A stretch of 64,000 bases of DNA, from contig NZ_CP049143.1 of the NCBI RefSeq assembly GCF_011044495.1, forward strand, positions 1,364,001 to 1,428,000. Direction: 5' to 3'. How positions within the stretch are numbered: position 1 is the stretch's first letter; each line of letters starts with the position of its first letter. Of this stretch, positions 48,901 to 52,200 are shown piece by piece. The DNA is from Roseimicrobium sp. ORNL1. Its GTDB lineage: Bacteria; Verrucomicrobiota; Verrucomicrobiia; Verrucomicrobiales; Verrucomicrobiaceae. Below the pieces are notes generated by a model. The model was not told where the DNA came from. It did not search any database and was given only the letters and a program-made list of their open reading frames with translations. The translations under genes were made by a program, and so were the position numbers.

Positions 48901-49070
48901 ACCAGATTTCCGGAGACCTCGACCTGCCGACGCTGGGCAGCAACCTCAAGTGGGACGTCTCCGCCTTCGCCAGCCACGGCATCCTGGCGGTGGTGCCGGA
49001 ACCCGGCCGCGCACTGCTTCTGGTGTTCGGTTTTGCCGCCCTCCTGCTGCGCCGCCGCCGGAACAAATAA
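18951..49070 (+). CDS. 10,039-aa giant PATR beta-helix protein with PEP-CTERM tail
   Basis: One uninterrupted frame of 30 kb, about 1 MDa. The ATG at 18951 (MKNTGPSPLMRLVGLMLVLL) opens a clean signal peptide; an ATG 14 codons earlier adds no signal features. The mature N-terminus has the W...NW...P motif (ATWNAGGFEDNWDDPANW). About 40 PATR units are recognisable by eye, e.g. SSYTGTTTINAGTVQL and NTYTGGTTVNDGTFQV. The middle (about 22,500-44,800) is a higher-order array of two alternating long motifs, eight of each. Four GLxVGM modules lie at 31,260-33,578. Near 47,160 a second N-terminal-type domain starts (LRWNQPVGSDGIWDT...NW), so the last 640 residues resemble a separate small PATR protein. 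It ends GDVFNLLDW...VVPEPGRALLLVFGFAA-RRRR, an exosortase signal. No autotransporter barrel, enzyme domain or cysteine was noticed. It probably forms a long extended surface or matrix fibre. Confidence 0.93.
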   Translation: MKNTGPSPLMRLVGLMLVLLVPFTTMPVTLGATWNAGGFEDNWDDPANWTGGVPNATGATATFNTLAGGGSVLVISGSDPTVGTIQFNGNTAYSLDDFDGTGAFINMDGSSTTALIEMLLGTTADQTINVDLRLTDNLSILQNSTTNTLAIFGDISENVAGRSLTKDGAGKLILSGVSSYTGTTTINAGTVQLDGDAPSGSTGAFGNATSAVLLGATSGTANASLLSNGVAVGRNITVQAGNSGLITLGGNGTGAPSTFTGNIVLNKSANFTAGASTLQKTTFQTGVISGVGDVNVVAPGGGTVVLSGLNTYTGTTRVLAGTLEVGAAAPVSAAGALGNSSTAVLLGDTSGSQDAAITMGGTLTMSRNITVQAGNTGTIRIGGINTTGTTTFAGNILLNKAATLFASAGGTTVASGSISGAGHLTLDATGGTFNLSGGNAFTGGLTILGGTVILSNASSINSGGVNALNLVAGTMRLSGVNAAVADLSGTGTIDATGANTFTVNKTSGTSTFSGAMTTGLSFTKAGAGTLVLQGANTYTGTTSVLNGTLRLNAGAGGSMGATALILAGGGSFEYLSSGAGSNLALGALTLNNAASGGGTVVSTYGGAGNSSITFSSITARNAGVAVNFVTSGGANGTTNKIVLTSGQAAGVMGGAFHYNGSNYAVYDAGGFVRGMVYGSDAGTSLLNALTGGTHAAVNVTPATLGNLSLQTLKLDGAGVNINLSAGATLTLTNAGGLLKAGGGTSTISGGAGLATTAGEFVIRTDVASDNILLNTSLLGNNITVVKTGAGSLTLGTVQFFNGTMRIAGGKVVLGVSNALQNVAVDVGGADPLDFGVFTTVQLGGLSGTGALDFGAVNLVLGNAGTSPAAFAGTLIGTGSITKVGTGIQTITGASLGYTGDVFVNMGTLRIGTSNAFGSAAASSDIYLNTGGTLGLFSDGALNLPNDIFVRGNATINTASATGVPTNIAHIINNLTIDNNTLTLTSANEYDITVNGTLTLRGPATSISNAGTGTLTFRVNGQVTGDGALNRYTNSGFVQLSNNSLTNPNNYTGGTNVYFGVLLADVGAVKLGTGPVYVSPLGQLRISSIDPLYLDLANTIKQKIAVNSTLTTVTTQHQGATAPSAGPTTTSMTASFGSFETVANFAIGSSANSITSSPIGAAFRLGNVDMTGANTIDMSQIGSHAAGNGAWFLGARNGDRTISTTAPIGADGGVYRLGANDAATRVLIMGAANLLTGNNSVVIGSPYNNVISGFGGGTGTVRYNFAQNYTGSTTINRGSTLDINAANTIQNPIPAASVLNIFGQLALSGNYTGTGPQLGNTTFNIMNTNFAPVTGQIVGLVINNNALITGTTNHRIGSGATFNLSSGNIRYVGSTSAVTSPQTFGTVNFQGSNLMEVARGAATADNAVVTVGSLNRVDGGTMTFLTTGGTLGGADTKLLINSLNGTAPASLLTNGMLAPWLIEHSTAASPTFVTYGAAGIAAITYDVTATTAALLQGATANQKVDLTTAVALTAGANVYALRVGNIAITGAQTITIGANAPIPDGAGVIFGSTASQTHANNWAFGTGGNREAVVYNSTSGFTTTLSGTFNATGLTKFGPGALSLTGDNRGAGATALLSGTININQGSLIVANPNSIGTRSNPNSPYVVEANEVRLAGGNLDLTGATAGAANYLNNVTAVNNSTLTSVNNARLRLGSVTVAARQGGVPDPTILTVNTGSVVFTGGLTLNQAAILNFTPAGVNNISYFEGALSGTGATLEKWGAGGVAFMVNSAYAGPITVQQGLLASAIGTSGAKPFGTGSITINPGAALRISHATNVTGGITMNSDLTGLAIISLGYHGALPAITFNNANMSGPYSGVVAIDVAGYSSNLNMGTLAGGTAFLGSVSGTPAGTSVSQAFAAATFTGTLAPSSNVYRIGGGGGSLSMNRANQLTGSNVTVHFGALNNTVQGNSVAMNGGGGTTILNQTNNYTGQTIFNAGQTVTIGTPAAFGTSTFIFNGGTIQSAFSRAVGFVNGITLTNNVKFSGDVVFNSSLNGAADFTLAGTVGLSDNAVGGSMRTITVNTSPFNQLGGGIITISGVISDGDSAYNGIIKAGAGALRLTGNNTYTGVTQVNTGTIIVSNNNNLGVNREVNLNGGALSFWNSSFTFDKDLNFIAASGVDVSEGSVMTQSANSNWRGSAALVKQGGGTLILQGDNSFTGLILSQGVVVVSTNANLGNPITPGGITFNNNAQNPNGANYGNATVAVPVLRFAENLTTNRVVTMSTAGAIDVVAGKTVTLTGAFADGGGNLSKVGEGTLVLANTANLQNNTLIHQGTLQTSVTTGTPFGDTNVILHGGVLRLLATADSTITLGSGANAFQFAGGGTLRLDQTGAFNSQATAANLVRVNQGTMVISPGGTLGGTSGARSRLLVTTNILGVAAASANVNGIIAPVIVTTDANNNANFVTYNTTDGFVAGAPTTSVTSLSGAQSTAVANITTTQNLTGVNDIYAFKTTANVSGGALRIVSTSATNMGGILINGAGSAAPVISTDLYFGNLGTAGLPYVDVAGYGEGVVYVSGGYTSGKATLSGSVNSGNFTKFGPGKLLLSGTNNIQGVLTVQSGAVEFGSGTSQPASIGVVLNDAAALDLNGGTVKVASISGTAGVITNSGASPGTLVIVGTQDRSWTGTFEDGVGTTKIVKGGTGALNLVMASSANPLANLNTNTGGFVLRSGSVRLDNVYGFGGANGTMPGDLEIQGGTLSLFPVGTGVGYATIIGNQSTLGVNVKVTGTNVNWLTDNNANGTNGFNDQRIQFGNLNVGNVTFNVNPTTDLQFIRFAGTTTIGGNSSVFSVNTLPNAARTAMELSGVITDGTSSYALNKTGLGYLVVSGNTNTYNGGTNVLAGVLQVTSTSGNPLGTGKVVVNPGGTLRIAGLGSLSGVSDVEILSNTSALGYLVLDSNESITTPFLTTGLNSHINNVLALGVPSYSGTIDMSKVGDGMQFLGAFNQAYGSTGVQFVGTLLAGVGNRYRVGANHNGGNLVFSGVDNTFTGNNVLELGSPIRSYTLAVINPGVTVSGVLNPNSTGITVIMNSNNYTGGTIVNNGSTLAVNVGGADIASANTPLGSGIVEVRQGGTLVYEGAQGSAFRSTANDNANVINLMAGGMVRVSDNNGVFTGQGGQGRWGDNVGITLNGGTFSYQGGSNLDGSERIGNVLLGTGAGTLGMARINSGTATLIVNDIVRGSNRGVLVVDTSGANILNAATAYERLIVLNPTFAANAGATMTGSGAIAGIAPVWMVDGDNNTFLSNQGSILGLQPLISAATMGAGQVGYSHRMTATGTFTTGLNTGTATVDVSGGTQTLGDDTNIYALRTSQAITASGANDTITLASGGLILTNTADIDITAKITTPGELFIYRPATGGITNLSGTITAAGITKWGTGDMRISGDNRNTLTGDIVLSGHQWFRFNNLWALGGDIANPYADSNRVILNAGQIHSDVANQYYRSDLIINADSNIGGNNMILKSLTINSTSSAFGTPTVYRATNNSAMSYEGVSTFNANVSFMTENAVNLWGGIAGAGSFQKWGSGGSVNIGGNNAGYNASFTVNQGLVYSVSGAAGSKPFGSGTLIVQPGGALGIVHADNISQGVVINSDMSGLGVLSMQYVGAVPLSSVTFNNNGANYDGVIAIDVAGYSSVINQGAIANGRTFLGGTIAQGSAYTATTLGVGAGNTYRLGGGGGTLWINSAVLSGAGNSVQFGAISNNVQAQSIAPALGGGTILVNSINSFGGNAYINLGQTVEIGNNMALGTSTIVFNGGTLRPNGNQGIGRLTKSINLSNDVVFMGDAIIDANGVDFTFNGDISLSDAGTGAGAFRTVTTNNLNARVVFAGTVQDGPGVAMNHLVKAGAGYLALTGTNTYTGFTQINAGTLAVGSAGAINAASHIMLNGGALAFYDVNYNLNNDITVLNAASTISVGNNRTVVQSASSNISGLTFTKNGNGVLKLNGNNSFNGLNISGGRVEVSTNANLGEVVTLTGVGGPINLTGSRSTGGTLAITDSFTTSRAIAALATGSIDVASGETLATFGAVTGTGTLIKLGGGTMVALNGSAVQNLTVSEGVYAVTSSNAFISSVAGVTATAGAVGQNTVTVASATGLYVGLTVSGTNIPAGSYIVAINGNVITLNTTITTAVANNTALTVGSAAASNLNLQGGIYALVQNGSNINVAGGSTVTLNAGGGGHLRLDNTAAASTQIAVQNINRVNNGTLVIDVGSALNLGQAGNGGARVIATNVFGVARASAVVNGIFSPTIVGVNGAGTPTFLANDATNGFVAYSGATVTDINNVAFNGTSVADFTTAQVLTGNRTGYAIRTSSNIGTSGNSALRIVSVGATVAGAGQGGFILHGTGAAPVISAPVIFDPSGFAGGSNRSGEGVAYVANNFTSGTAAFTGSLVANGFTKFGPGTLELRGDATIFSGAAATGLNIQEGTVRLSSGGKFVGMTTDVYINKGATLDLNGNSISVDSIAGAGGSSGGLITSAAPAVLNVSGPGIATVRAGTTTSGSNTLTGLSSTSDLYVGMSVSGVGIPVGTIITSIASGTSVTLSNNATAAGTPTITYGTGAYSGRIGGAITLTKTGNGSLTLGGPRAESPDAGNNTFTGGVKLYQGSLAVQSNYGLGGYGGAATGAVDLYGGTLVLQSDGAGVNGNTVFGNESVGGLTLNLKGNATITLDRAFGATGSATNTLGNTIQVSTLNLNNGTLTLMSPVLAVANVTVTQNNTIITVPSTSGLQVGMQVTGTNIGAGAVITAINYGNNQVTLSVVNANVAQSTQTITFTAPTATPTVSMSITVPQNTNTMTVTSTSGLAVGMVVSGTNVTAGSVITAINHTTNVITLSANTANVGASTQAVTFTAPATNYGLLVKDNTNILGQYATINQPTNGPSQRIELAGKITGTGALNKTGGAVNEFRTLVISGNANTWSGGLNVISGSVQITATSGTPLGTGLVRVFPGATLRIAGNGSINDPSKLRVLSYMNTLGSITLDEDFNPTVLNSTNFASVQNVALLLGRSMWNTSLNMGAIGDGRAYLASGIGTEVNYLGTTLGVGAGNVYRLAGGAGGTLAFSGSDNVLTGTARVQFGSERSNVLNTGNANSVTNLGGTVIIRNSNNYSGGSFITKGTTVQLDTGAAPGGATPLGTGIVEVYGTLQTAPDAPGYNGSASFVNAATGANPTNANTIVLRPGGNVIINDAPGTVAGGEGRWDDQGAVDLNGGVFRFNGAANYRSVETIGDVIVRKGGTLQVVRSGTGGSSATLNIGNLTREDRGTLSVLSSGAQLGIPASNPNHWDRIITTSVLARGGVTNNGVGVVNGGMVAPWMIDAQNNTFMGYDAMGIGSGFQSIQSTATPVAGTLAYSDIITTGTYTPANLTATDIVDVTTADLTLTSDATVYALRTSRTINASGTNDSLTIVSGGLLVNTTAVIHNTGLTGTASTLQNMTLNFGSAEAMVFVASNQTATVNANITGSNGLTKFGTGTLLINSNNTLLTGPITVNQGTLSVRNGIGGAGALNGQDVTLTGNNATLTLDGFVLNNSGTHSQNATNVRGTANSNLNVTITGDSTLRVVDTGGSATHTRQTINNLTFANSGPALTANSTITLTLGNGVEVLGTTTLIAASRINQIDTGNASAAGSTFTGKVTGTGPLDKYTSGTGNILTLASGANDYSGGTFIRGNNSSVPNIVSSGTRTGTPFGTGAITVEPGGFLRIQDLSNIANNPVTLISDDLGLSGISLGYSRGALPSFITVGTPVGGQVKLQTTNLNGFSGVLGIDVASFYTGINMATLGDGKMFIGGTVQSIPFVNTPFNNFNYLNQTLGAGAGNVYRLGGGNGTLMNFGGAIFENVLTGTASVEVGAGIGDLGSNGGGLLGTRGTLGGLTRQDFSGNIRVNVGSIIQPQNSFAYGTGKLIMNGGQMSQFSGNIALVNDIDLTADFLRDGNSQFVLLGNINMSPGGVGSPRSFIINGSSRMVVNGVISGADGSNFTKTGVAELVLNNKNTYQGTTTLGGGAVWFNSDIIANQAGAFGISDTPIMVSGSSVMAAGQVVINRDLIYTSSGELRAWTPFQVTVNADVLVNSGATLTVSALRGSNGYLSNGIDFRGAITGQGALVLGDTGNNGRSGTIRLSSSDPTGISRNTYAGGTTIRGGRIQIASDSYYVGTAAAPTNIISGPFGTGSIVLSGIDTASFSGNVRSFGMFEAYGADRTVVNPFGTFTGVDANANVFFGGRYNLTFANTTSVNINTDNTLRNRVFQVNNTTGVVTWNAGMTNTGTQGMNFLKTGNGTLVLGGATTVNTFANILSSDGNYGTSIFIDGGILRVSADTALGSANVGATTGGQYNVANSAAQIRIRGVNNTANTLQTVTSLQAAATFSSSRTILLQTANSFNGIDVMSGATLTWNGEIRDISGGTVSLVKSGAGTLVLNNANTTAFAGTATVGTTFANSFDNLIIGGLAQNNVTLNGVQNGRGVGGGVVSTTVNTSSTPFGTGSITIHGGTLQLNNAGGVNTNMALSIPTLNYGAGANIRLTKATGGTGIAQLTASTAFNRVGDGTLVLQLDSLADLGVGNRLMVTAGAPGNTNNMLTTPTVVAKVNGASQDAEFTRYDATNGFLLIDRGSLNVTSLSASAATSNADISILANGVVGAGDIAVNSLRTSVNITPTDGTSRLLIGSGGMIINGAAPVDISANLLFGTGTGANLKQALVYVRDGQSGTGFSSITGGFTATDFVKFGAGNLLIGGTNNVMAPAANSNLRNFVINEGSVKFASAASLPSLNISGLGPVNGVNISGVNLNVNETSVFDLNGLSLGFAGFSVNIVNNVATGTITNNGAAATLVIGGHNQNTTFQGAMTDGTGALAFVKSGSGNVQLIGNSTYSGGTTINAGTIISSNVLGSQTALSGNFAVTNMATGVLRVDEYQGLGTGPITLAGGTLQLNSLRTLEHETEDGFNVLTFGPTAQGGYDIVVSAQNNFGSSNTTSRIYNNNVVTTGAFSAVRSLKIDASAITFDGATDTGLFVRGTTTLAGDTQINTPRNVVFGGKVAGTGATKVTKTGQSTLFLTNSDAGTNANSGIAAWDIMQGLVEVRMSDGTTSNPLVDGSTITINGGGTLNIRHEGNGLENLQRITTFQTNNLQSGSLFGVENSNFIASGNVNAINLNRWSLNSVAQNKAIWFNNLSVGGTLGSPITSFNGGNNYSAWINGTTTAVKDMTLHNDSVIVTLNGNIVMPGTLLKYGNQSVFVNADSTATHTGGTWINQATLFFGTQESVGYQTFNMSNTAKVGAGNIFVQAGAAIQFNASTNVAVGQITEIHSSLTNYGMIRLASNEALSNFNLRAANGYGAAAVLSRGSGSNQVGQSFTLATNIGAGVLSLGSVYTQTLDMAAIGDGTWFLGSASNNIGLQGSYNASTLGAGVGNIYRLGGGASTLNIGSDLAFDNILSDGSRAGVANRLVVGSIAAQNASVGNTTGTVMIHTDQNYTGSTLVNRGSVLDLRGRLASSTYEVYGTFILSDQGTMVNAANTANIATSVMLRGGSELRFDNTNGGLPPAATTQGRWADNAGITLDSSSLRVTGSMTMDLVENVGALTVKGGSGVVVQRGTQARYMQINFASLVRGANATLTLQGLAQANHNSAATLGTAGMLGTDERISVTGGVPVVNNMVAPWIWNAVDGQFVTYGPNGFVNAGWSVSSTSTTPTGAIAAATDRLLMTATNPVLSSGPLSVWALRYDSVNNSTASIWTATNQATDVLNIGSGGVIAGGGESVALHLNTVYGGGTGEAIFHVVNAAAEVTTLFIGNSSNNATGQISASSIIKDGQGILSLEVPQSTFTGNVVLNAGTLAVRNFATTDTAATNTAAGNGGTIIINGAGATQNGTGATLQLRARGSANNVFVDIPNHILIGENNPLALIDVNQSSTTTGVMIRAASLTFSGITGADATPESREQGQTLQVSGGNNFSFGVLGTTNLGPSGNVFFRTENSGANIVLFGEVTGAGTLVRAQQIVTGLNPVPTMILANTTTANTYTGGTILMGGTMEVRAKSSTSTNTTNATTALDRGGFGTGDVTLLGGQLNLRVDGNVTGTNRERFTMANNFIVRGSSTIDLNQIATAAAMGSPGGGVGGTTKHVRIASLDIGSQTLTVQTGNSYVAEFGSVLLRGTATLNNTQDLVLYGVKDGSSGTDKAGLYLIKNGGGVLWVNDATSTLSGGIVVNAGQLRFGDNAAANPNAMIGTGLIRVNNGAVVRLEGPGNLANQSDPVNMQKILVNSTPLVMSRVDLRNTSITPDFLNNDLQFIHDDSSGLLGIEGTYGNTLNMSLIGNGRMWLAADNGGGTYSATSLVAGLGNVYNGDTNEIYRLGGGQQTLSFTATSNSVLTGLTAKVYVGNLSTNVNGSVAFNNTNDYGGGTVVMPNFGASTNTATAIITTGGANTPLGSGAVDVFGTLTARGTAGTFVNGTGSANTNVINLHPGSILSLDGNSGTAGNNSDRWADSTGIALNGATFLFQSQSGTAITETVGAFTFERGSRISIINPASPTAAQILITSSLTRVGDGTMVFVPGDTFGTSANNTDNLRIAGALPALSNGMMAGYYINGFSNNFVTIVDVGGNKQVQDVTYTQTVTTTTFPTGLTAGTDRVTVNSVSPVMTDDAVLYALRLNNASLSSGAGRINTVTFKEAGTEMGGLLVSGGNPTVSTNLKFGSAGNKEGLIYIENGRTMTMTADIAASQVTKFGTGLLTISKDQMTFDQTARANFNWVVNEGTLQLNTFGASGTGAITLNGQNTTLNLRAVSANPLNTVYSMSAINAVNYSTIDWDSTISDATATIGAINVTNTGTATGVGDDVPAHLRFNFANSRLRNFLNTGVITLNGTTAVDVNWGANTTNGTNSGIIAGGLAGSSTLLKWGNGYMYVRGNNSGFSGKVFIEQGAIGVLNNGALGTGAVTVRKYGVLDIGVSNFTPTNSSITYEKGGIERWSVDSARSGTVNLAGGTLQINADQSNTNAIIQLNGGGIEGWITQSDAASNNNNITGAYRTVGSGVTFQIAGSSTVGQNLTDGINGLDNGRSPTQNSTNIYTGTNAQYYGVILELKGNISGSGSLTKQGYDIVTLSGQNTYTGGTTVMQGVLRTGRTNAMPVSGDVTTMSNGVLDLYGFSQTMRHLRSPASTLGDNMGYVTNTGTETVNLTVGNNSTQHFTYGGTVQSNIRLVKTGSHVFRVTAPNTYVGGTQVNAGWLETANTSGSGTGTGTVTVNSGGTLAGGNAAGTTGMISGLVVLNNGGSLQPGAVTITGAPLTGTPVSQGGTLSVGALQLSGGSITFQLGAPANVNNDKIVVTGTDFVSGAAVLNITAATSILIEELLANSFTSGSYTLMTYANGTRNGFSNLTLGTTTILNTNGFFSLSLVDDLANERILLNAVVNSATGLRWNQPVGSDGIWDTNSHTPKNWLNPSAVASDWVQPGFDAIFDDTAVGTTPVVQGTVTPVSVQFQNSTKDYTISGTGIIAGSGTFSKTGSGKVTINMGSNTFTGGSTLSLGTVQFGASTTVVAGAITQGPLGTGTIALNPTGTLTLQADASDRTLANSVTVGGSGVVNFATNGGGKLIFSNQVAANNLTLGVNSEFNVATGASVAFQMPIVSAGFDLTKSGNGIMELASANTFNGKLIVADGELRTTAANALNSTTNVTVAPSTAGDTATLNLNGNSNSVSSLTLGGATGSTAVVNTGAGTLNLTGSVTYDATNNAGSATINGNVNLGAANRTFDVGDSTNATAGELIVNAPIGSTGGGVVKNGAGVMVVTGANTYTGGTTVNDGTFQVNGSVSSAVTVNKAGGSLSGGNAAVLAGNGTVNSNVTVGQAGGVGIVKPGTTGGADRGTLTVASMTVNNGSQIQLGVRSPTLNDSAFFNAIKNGTTASASAWLTTDPNAAAHLAAWDVNPSVPTNYDFIEVTGALSLGDSGTHAWGEGTVVIFNEGYSAGLGDVFNLLDWSGALGGLFATGALHLDANTNQISGDLDLPTLGSNLKWDVSAFASHGILAVVPEPGRALLLVFGFAALLLRRRRNK
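19480..20250 (+). repeat. Tandem repeat of about 125 residues at the N-terminus of the giant
   Basis: Two neighbouring units align along their length: SSYTGTTTINAGTVQLDG...AFGNATSAVLLG...RNITVQAGNSGLITLGG and NTYTGTTRVLAGTLEVG...ALGNSSTAVLLG...RNITVQAGNTGTIRIGG. The first spans about 19,480-19,860 and the second about 19,865-20,250. The DNA has diverged at third positions, so the duplication is old. Confidence 0.65.
31260..31454 (+). repeat. GLxVGMxVxGxNIPAG module, copy 1 in the giant
   Basis: Encodes NTVTVASATGLYVGLTVSG, TNIPAGSYIVAINGNVITLN and a closing strand; about 65 residues between PATR units. Confidence 0.55.
32508..32699 (+). repeat. GLxVGMxVxGxGIPxG module, copy 2 in the giant
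   Basis: Encodes NTLTGLSSTSDLYVGMSVSG, VGIPVGTIITSIASGTSVTL and TITYG; the same fold as copy 1 with clear sequence drift. Confidence 0.55.
33147..33578 (+). repeat. Tandem pair of GLxVGMxVxGTN modules in the giant
   Basis: Two adjacent units of about 70 residues: STSGLQVGMQVTGTNIGAG...VTLSVVNANVAQSTQTITF and STSGLAVGMVVSGTNVTAG...ITLSANTANVGASTQAVTF. They are the most similar pair of this module in the window and look like a recent duplication. Confidence 0.7.
47158..49070 (+). other. Second start-type domain and complete small PATR unit fused to the giant's C-terminus
   Basis: Just before this point the protein shows a normal terminal domain (DKIVVTGTDFVSGAAVLNI...GSYTLMTYANGT...ERILLNAV). 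A fresh W...W...NW...P...F domain then begins (LRWNQPVGSDGIWDTNS, KNWLNPSA, DAIFDDTA), as at mature N-termini of PATR proteins. It is followed by three PATR units and a second terminal domain with the PEP-CTERM signal. The layout fits head-to-tail fusion of two formerly separate proteins. Confidence 0.55.
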
Positions 49071-49086
49071 CCACCTGCAAAAAGCA

Positions 49087-49120
49087 CGGTGGCGTGAGGT
49101 ACTCCAACCCCACGCCACCG
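49087..49120 (+). terminator. Terminator-like hairpin after the giant gene
   Basis: Perfect 10-bp stem CGGTGGCGTG (49087-49096) / CACGCCACCG (49111-49120), lying 16 nt after the stop codon. The T-run (49139-49143) is offset by about 18 nt, so termination efficiency is uncertain. The remaining bases to 49237 show no gene. Confidence 0.5.
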
Positions 49121-49237
49121 CTTGAATATCAACAAGATTTTTTCCCTGACTGCCACCGCTTGGACATCGAAGACACCGGGGTGTTTGAAGCTGCCCTAAA
49201 CTAAATATTTCCCCCAGATTTGGGTGGTAGAATTGGC

Positions 49238-49266
49238 TTGTCTTTGGGCGAGGAAGTCGTCATAAA
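49238..49266 (+). promoter_or_regulatory. Candidate promoter of the 3414-aa gene
   Basis: TTGTCT (49238-49243) and CATAAA (49261-49266) with a 17-nt spacer, 4/6 matches each. It would start transcription only about 15 nt before the ATG at 49288, giving a very short leader without a Shine-Dalgarno. Confidence 0.4.
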
Positions 49267-49287
49267 TGGCACTACGAAGCATTTACA

Positions 49288-52200
49288 ATGAAAATCCCCC
49301 CCTTTTCATTAACTTGCCGCAAAGGACTCGTAGTCGGCGGTATGGCCATCTTTTCAGCGTTTGGGCAGATTGGAGCCCAGATTCTCGACTGGCATGTGAA
49401 TCCATCAAACCCGAGCGTTTCCATTGAGTGGAACGCCTCCGCGATCCCGGGCTCTCCAACGACAGCAGCGCCGTATTACGGATGGTTCAACACGCAGACC
49501 AATGCCTTTGGTACCTACACGGGCGCAGGCTTGGCTGGTGGCGTCGGTACCATTGCGAACCTGTCGCGTGACCTTGGCGGGAATGCCACGGTTACCATCA
49601 ACTCGCCTGTGACCATGGGCATGCTCTTGCTGGGGGACCTGAGTGGCACGAGCACTTATACCCTGGGTGGGACCAGCACGCTGACGTTCAATACGGGCAA
49701 CAGTTCCCACTCTCTTTTGAACAAGGTGCTTGGCGGTGGGGATACCCTCAGTGTTGCCAACGTCGCCATTGTCGGTGCATTGGACATCAACACCAACGTT
49801 GGCACAATCAGCTCGACCTCGGCGTTCAGTGGCACAGGGCCGGTGAACTTTTTTGGCAATGGCACCATCGCATTGCGTGGAAACAGCGATGCCCTTACAG
49901 GCACGGCCACGCTCTACGGGTGGAACAGCACCAGCACGACCGCGCGAGTTCGACTGGGAGCGAGTGCGGGCAATGCCCTCGGGGGAAATGTCGTGATTGG
50001 CCAGGGTACGCGGGACTACGCAGGCTATGCCGTGCTGGAGCTTGACTCCGCTCGCACGTACTTCGACCAGCTCGACAACAACGCCCAGCTCCGGTTCGAC
50101 GGTCAGGGTGGACGCAACGCCTACTTCAAGATGATGGGCGGCAATGAAGAGGTGGGCAGCATCTGGGCCCCAGAAGGCACCTCGGTGATCGAGAACGTGG
50201 AATCCGAAGTGATCAACACGAACTCCATCCTCACCATCGGGACGAACAACTCGAATTCTTATTTCAATGGCCACATCCGCAGCCGCGCCAGCGGTGCCGG
50301 CACCGGCCTCTTGGGCATTACCAAAAATGGTACAGGCACGCTCACGCTGGTGGGCGGTGAAATCCGTTATGGCGGCCCCACCATCATCAATGCCGGGCGC
50401 GTGATCCTGCAGGACACCAGTCGCTTCGACAGCAACGTTTCGAATTCGGGCACCCTGGAAATTCGCACAAACTCGGATGTCTTCATGATGTTCGACTACA
50501 CTGACAACGGCGGTACCGGAAGCATCGTAAAGAGTGGCACGGCTGCACTGATGCTGGGGCAAGGGTCACGCACCGGCAACATCCGGCAGACCACGAATCC
50601 GAACGAGATTCTCAACCTGCATGATACCACTGGCATTGACATCGGCATGCGCATCACAGGAACGGGCATTCCGGCCGGCACCACCGTGATCGGCAAGACG
50701 GCGAACAGCATCACTCTCAGCAACCCGATCACCCCCGGGACTGCCAATGCTGACAATGCCACCTTCACTTTCTACCGTCAGGATGCGTATGTCTTCAATT
50801 CCGCGTTTCGTGTGCAGAGCGGCACGTTGAACGTGAATGTGCAGACCGCGTTCAATGGCGGCCTGATCCTCACCGGGGGATCGCATATCGCCTTCAACCC
50901 TTCGGCGAACACGACGACCAATCAATCGTTCGGCGGTGGCAATAGCACGGTAGCTGGCCTGTCCCAGACCGAAGGTGGTTCCGCCCTCTTTAACGTCGCC
51001 GGGGTGAACGTCACCGGGAATGCGTTGTTTGATGATTATGCCGGAGCTCAGGATATCGCGATGGTCGATATCTCTGCCGCGACCAGCTTTGGAGGCACTT
51101 TCACCTCCAAGCGGCGTGAAGTGGACGTGAAGGCGGCCACCACCTTTGCCAATGGTTCCAACATCTTTCTTGAGGGCAGTGTGGGTGGTACCAACGTAAC
51201 CGGGACCACCATCCCCAACTCCTCGGGGATCCAGACGCTTTCCAACATCTTTTCCGTCAGAAACAACGGGGCTCTGCTCCTCCCCGCCGGTACGGCGAAC
51301 ATCAACCTCAACGGCAGCTACTTCATCATCGACAACAGCGGGGTGAACATGGGGGACCGTGTGGCCAATGGATTCAACTTCGTCTCCAACGGCGGGGTGC
51401 TGCGCTACTTCCACGCCAATAACGATACCAACTATTCCGAAACGCTGGGGGCCTTCACCCTCAACAGCAGCACGCTGATCATTGAAACTTCCCGATCGAA
51501 CACCGGATTCACCAGCACGCTGACCCTGGGCAGCCTGACCCGGGCAAACAACTCCTTCTCCACGGTACAATTCCTCAGCAACGACGGAACGGCAAATACC
51601 TTCGTGGGAGGCAGTTTGGGCACGGCTCAGAACAAGGTGCTCATCGCGAACAAGGCGGCGGACGAGGCATTCATGGGATCTTGGGTGACCGTACTGTCGC
51701 GGGTGGGTACCACCAACGTGCTGGAATGGGCCAAGTATGACTATGACGCCAATTCGGCTATCGCAACGGGGGTCACCCCATTTGTCGATGCTGATTATGC
51801 ACTCAACACCGGTGAGGGTACGTGGGCTGCGGGGCAGAACATCAAGCTCCGTGCCAATGGAGCCAATGCCGCCGCCACGTTGACAGCGGCCAGGACCATC
51901 AACTCCCTGAATATGCAGAGCCAGTCCGCCAACTCGGTGACGCTTACCTTGGGGAATACCGCCACCACTGCCTACACCCTAAAAATCGGCAGCGGCGGCA
52001 TCATTGCCTCAGGTCTCAACAACGCAGCCATTAACACCGTAAACAACACCACGGGAATCGGCAGGTTGATGGGTGGATTGATGGCTGATGGTACCTATCA
52101 ATTGATTACGACCGTCCAAAATGATGGCGGCAACGTCCGTGACTTGACGATTACGGCGGTCATTGCCGACTTTGATAACCTTACCTCGAATGCCACTTCG

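Noticed and set aside
18951-49070. Type V autotransporter
   Set aside because: PATR repeats suggest it, but the C-terminus is a PEP-CTERM tail with no beta-barrel.
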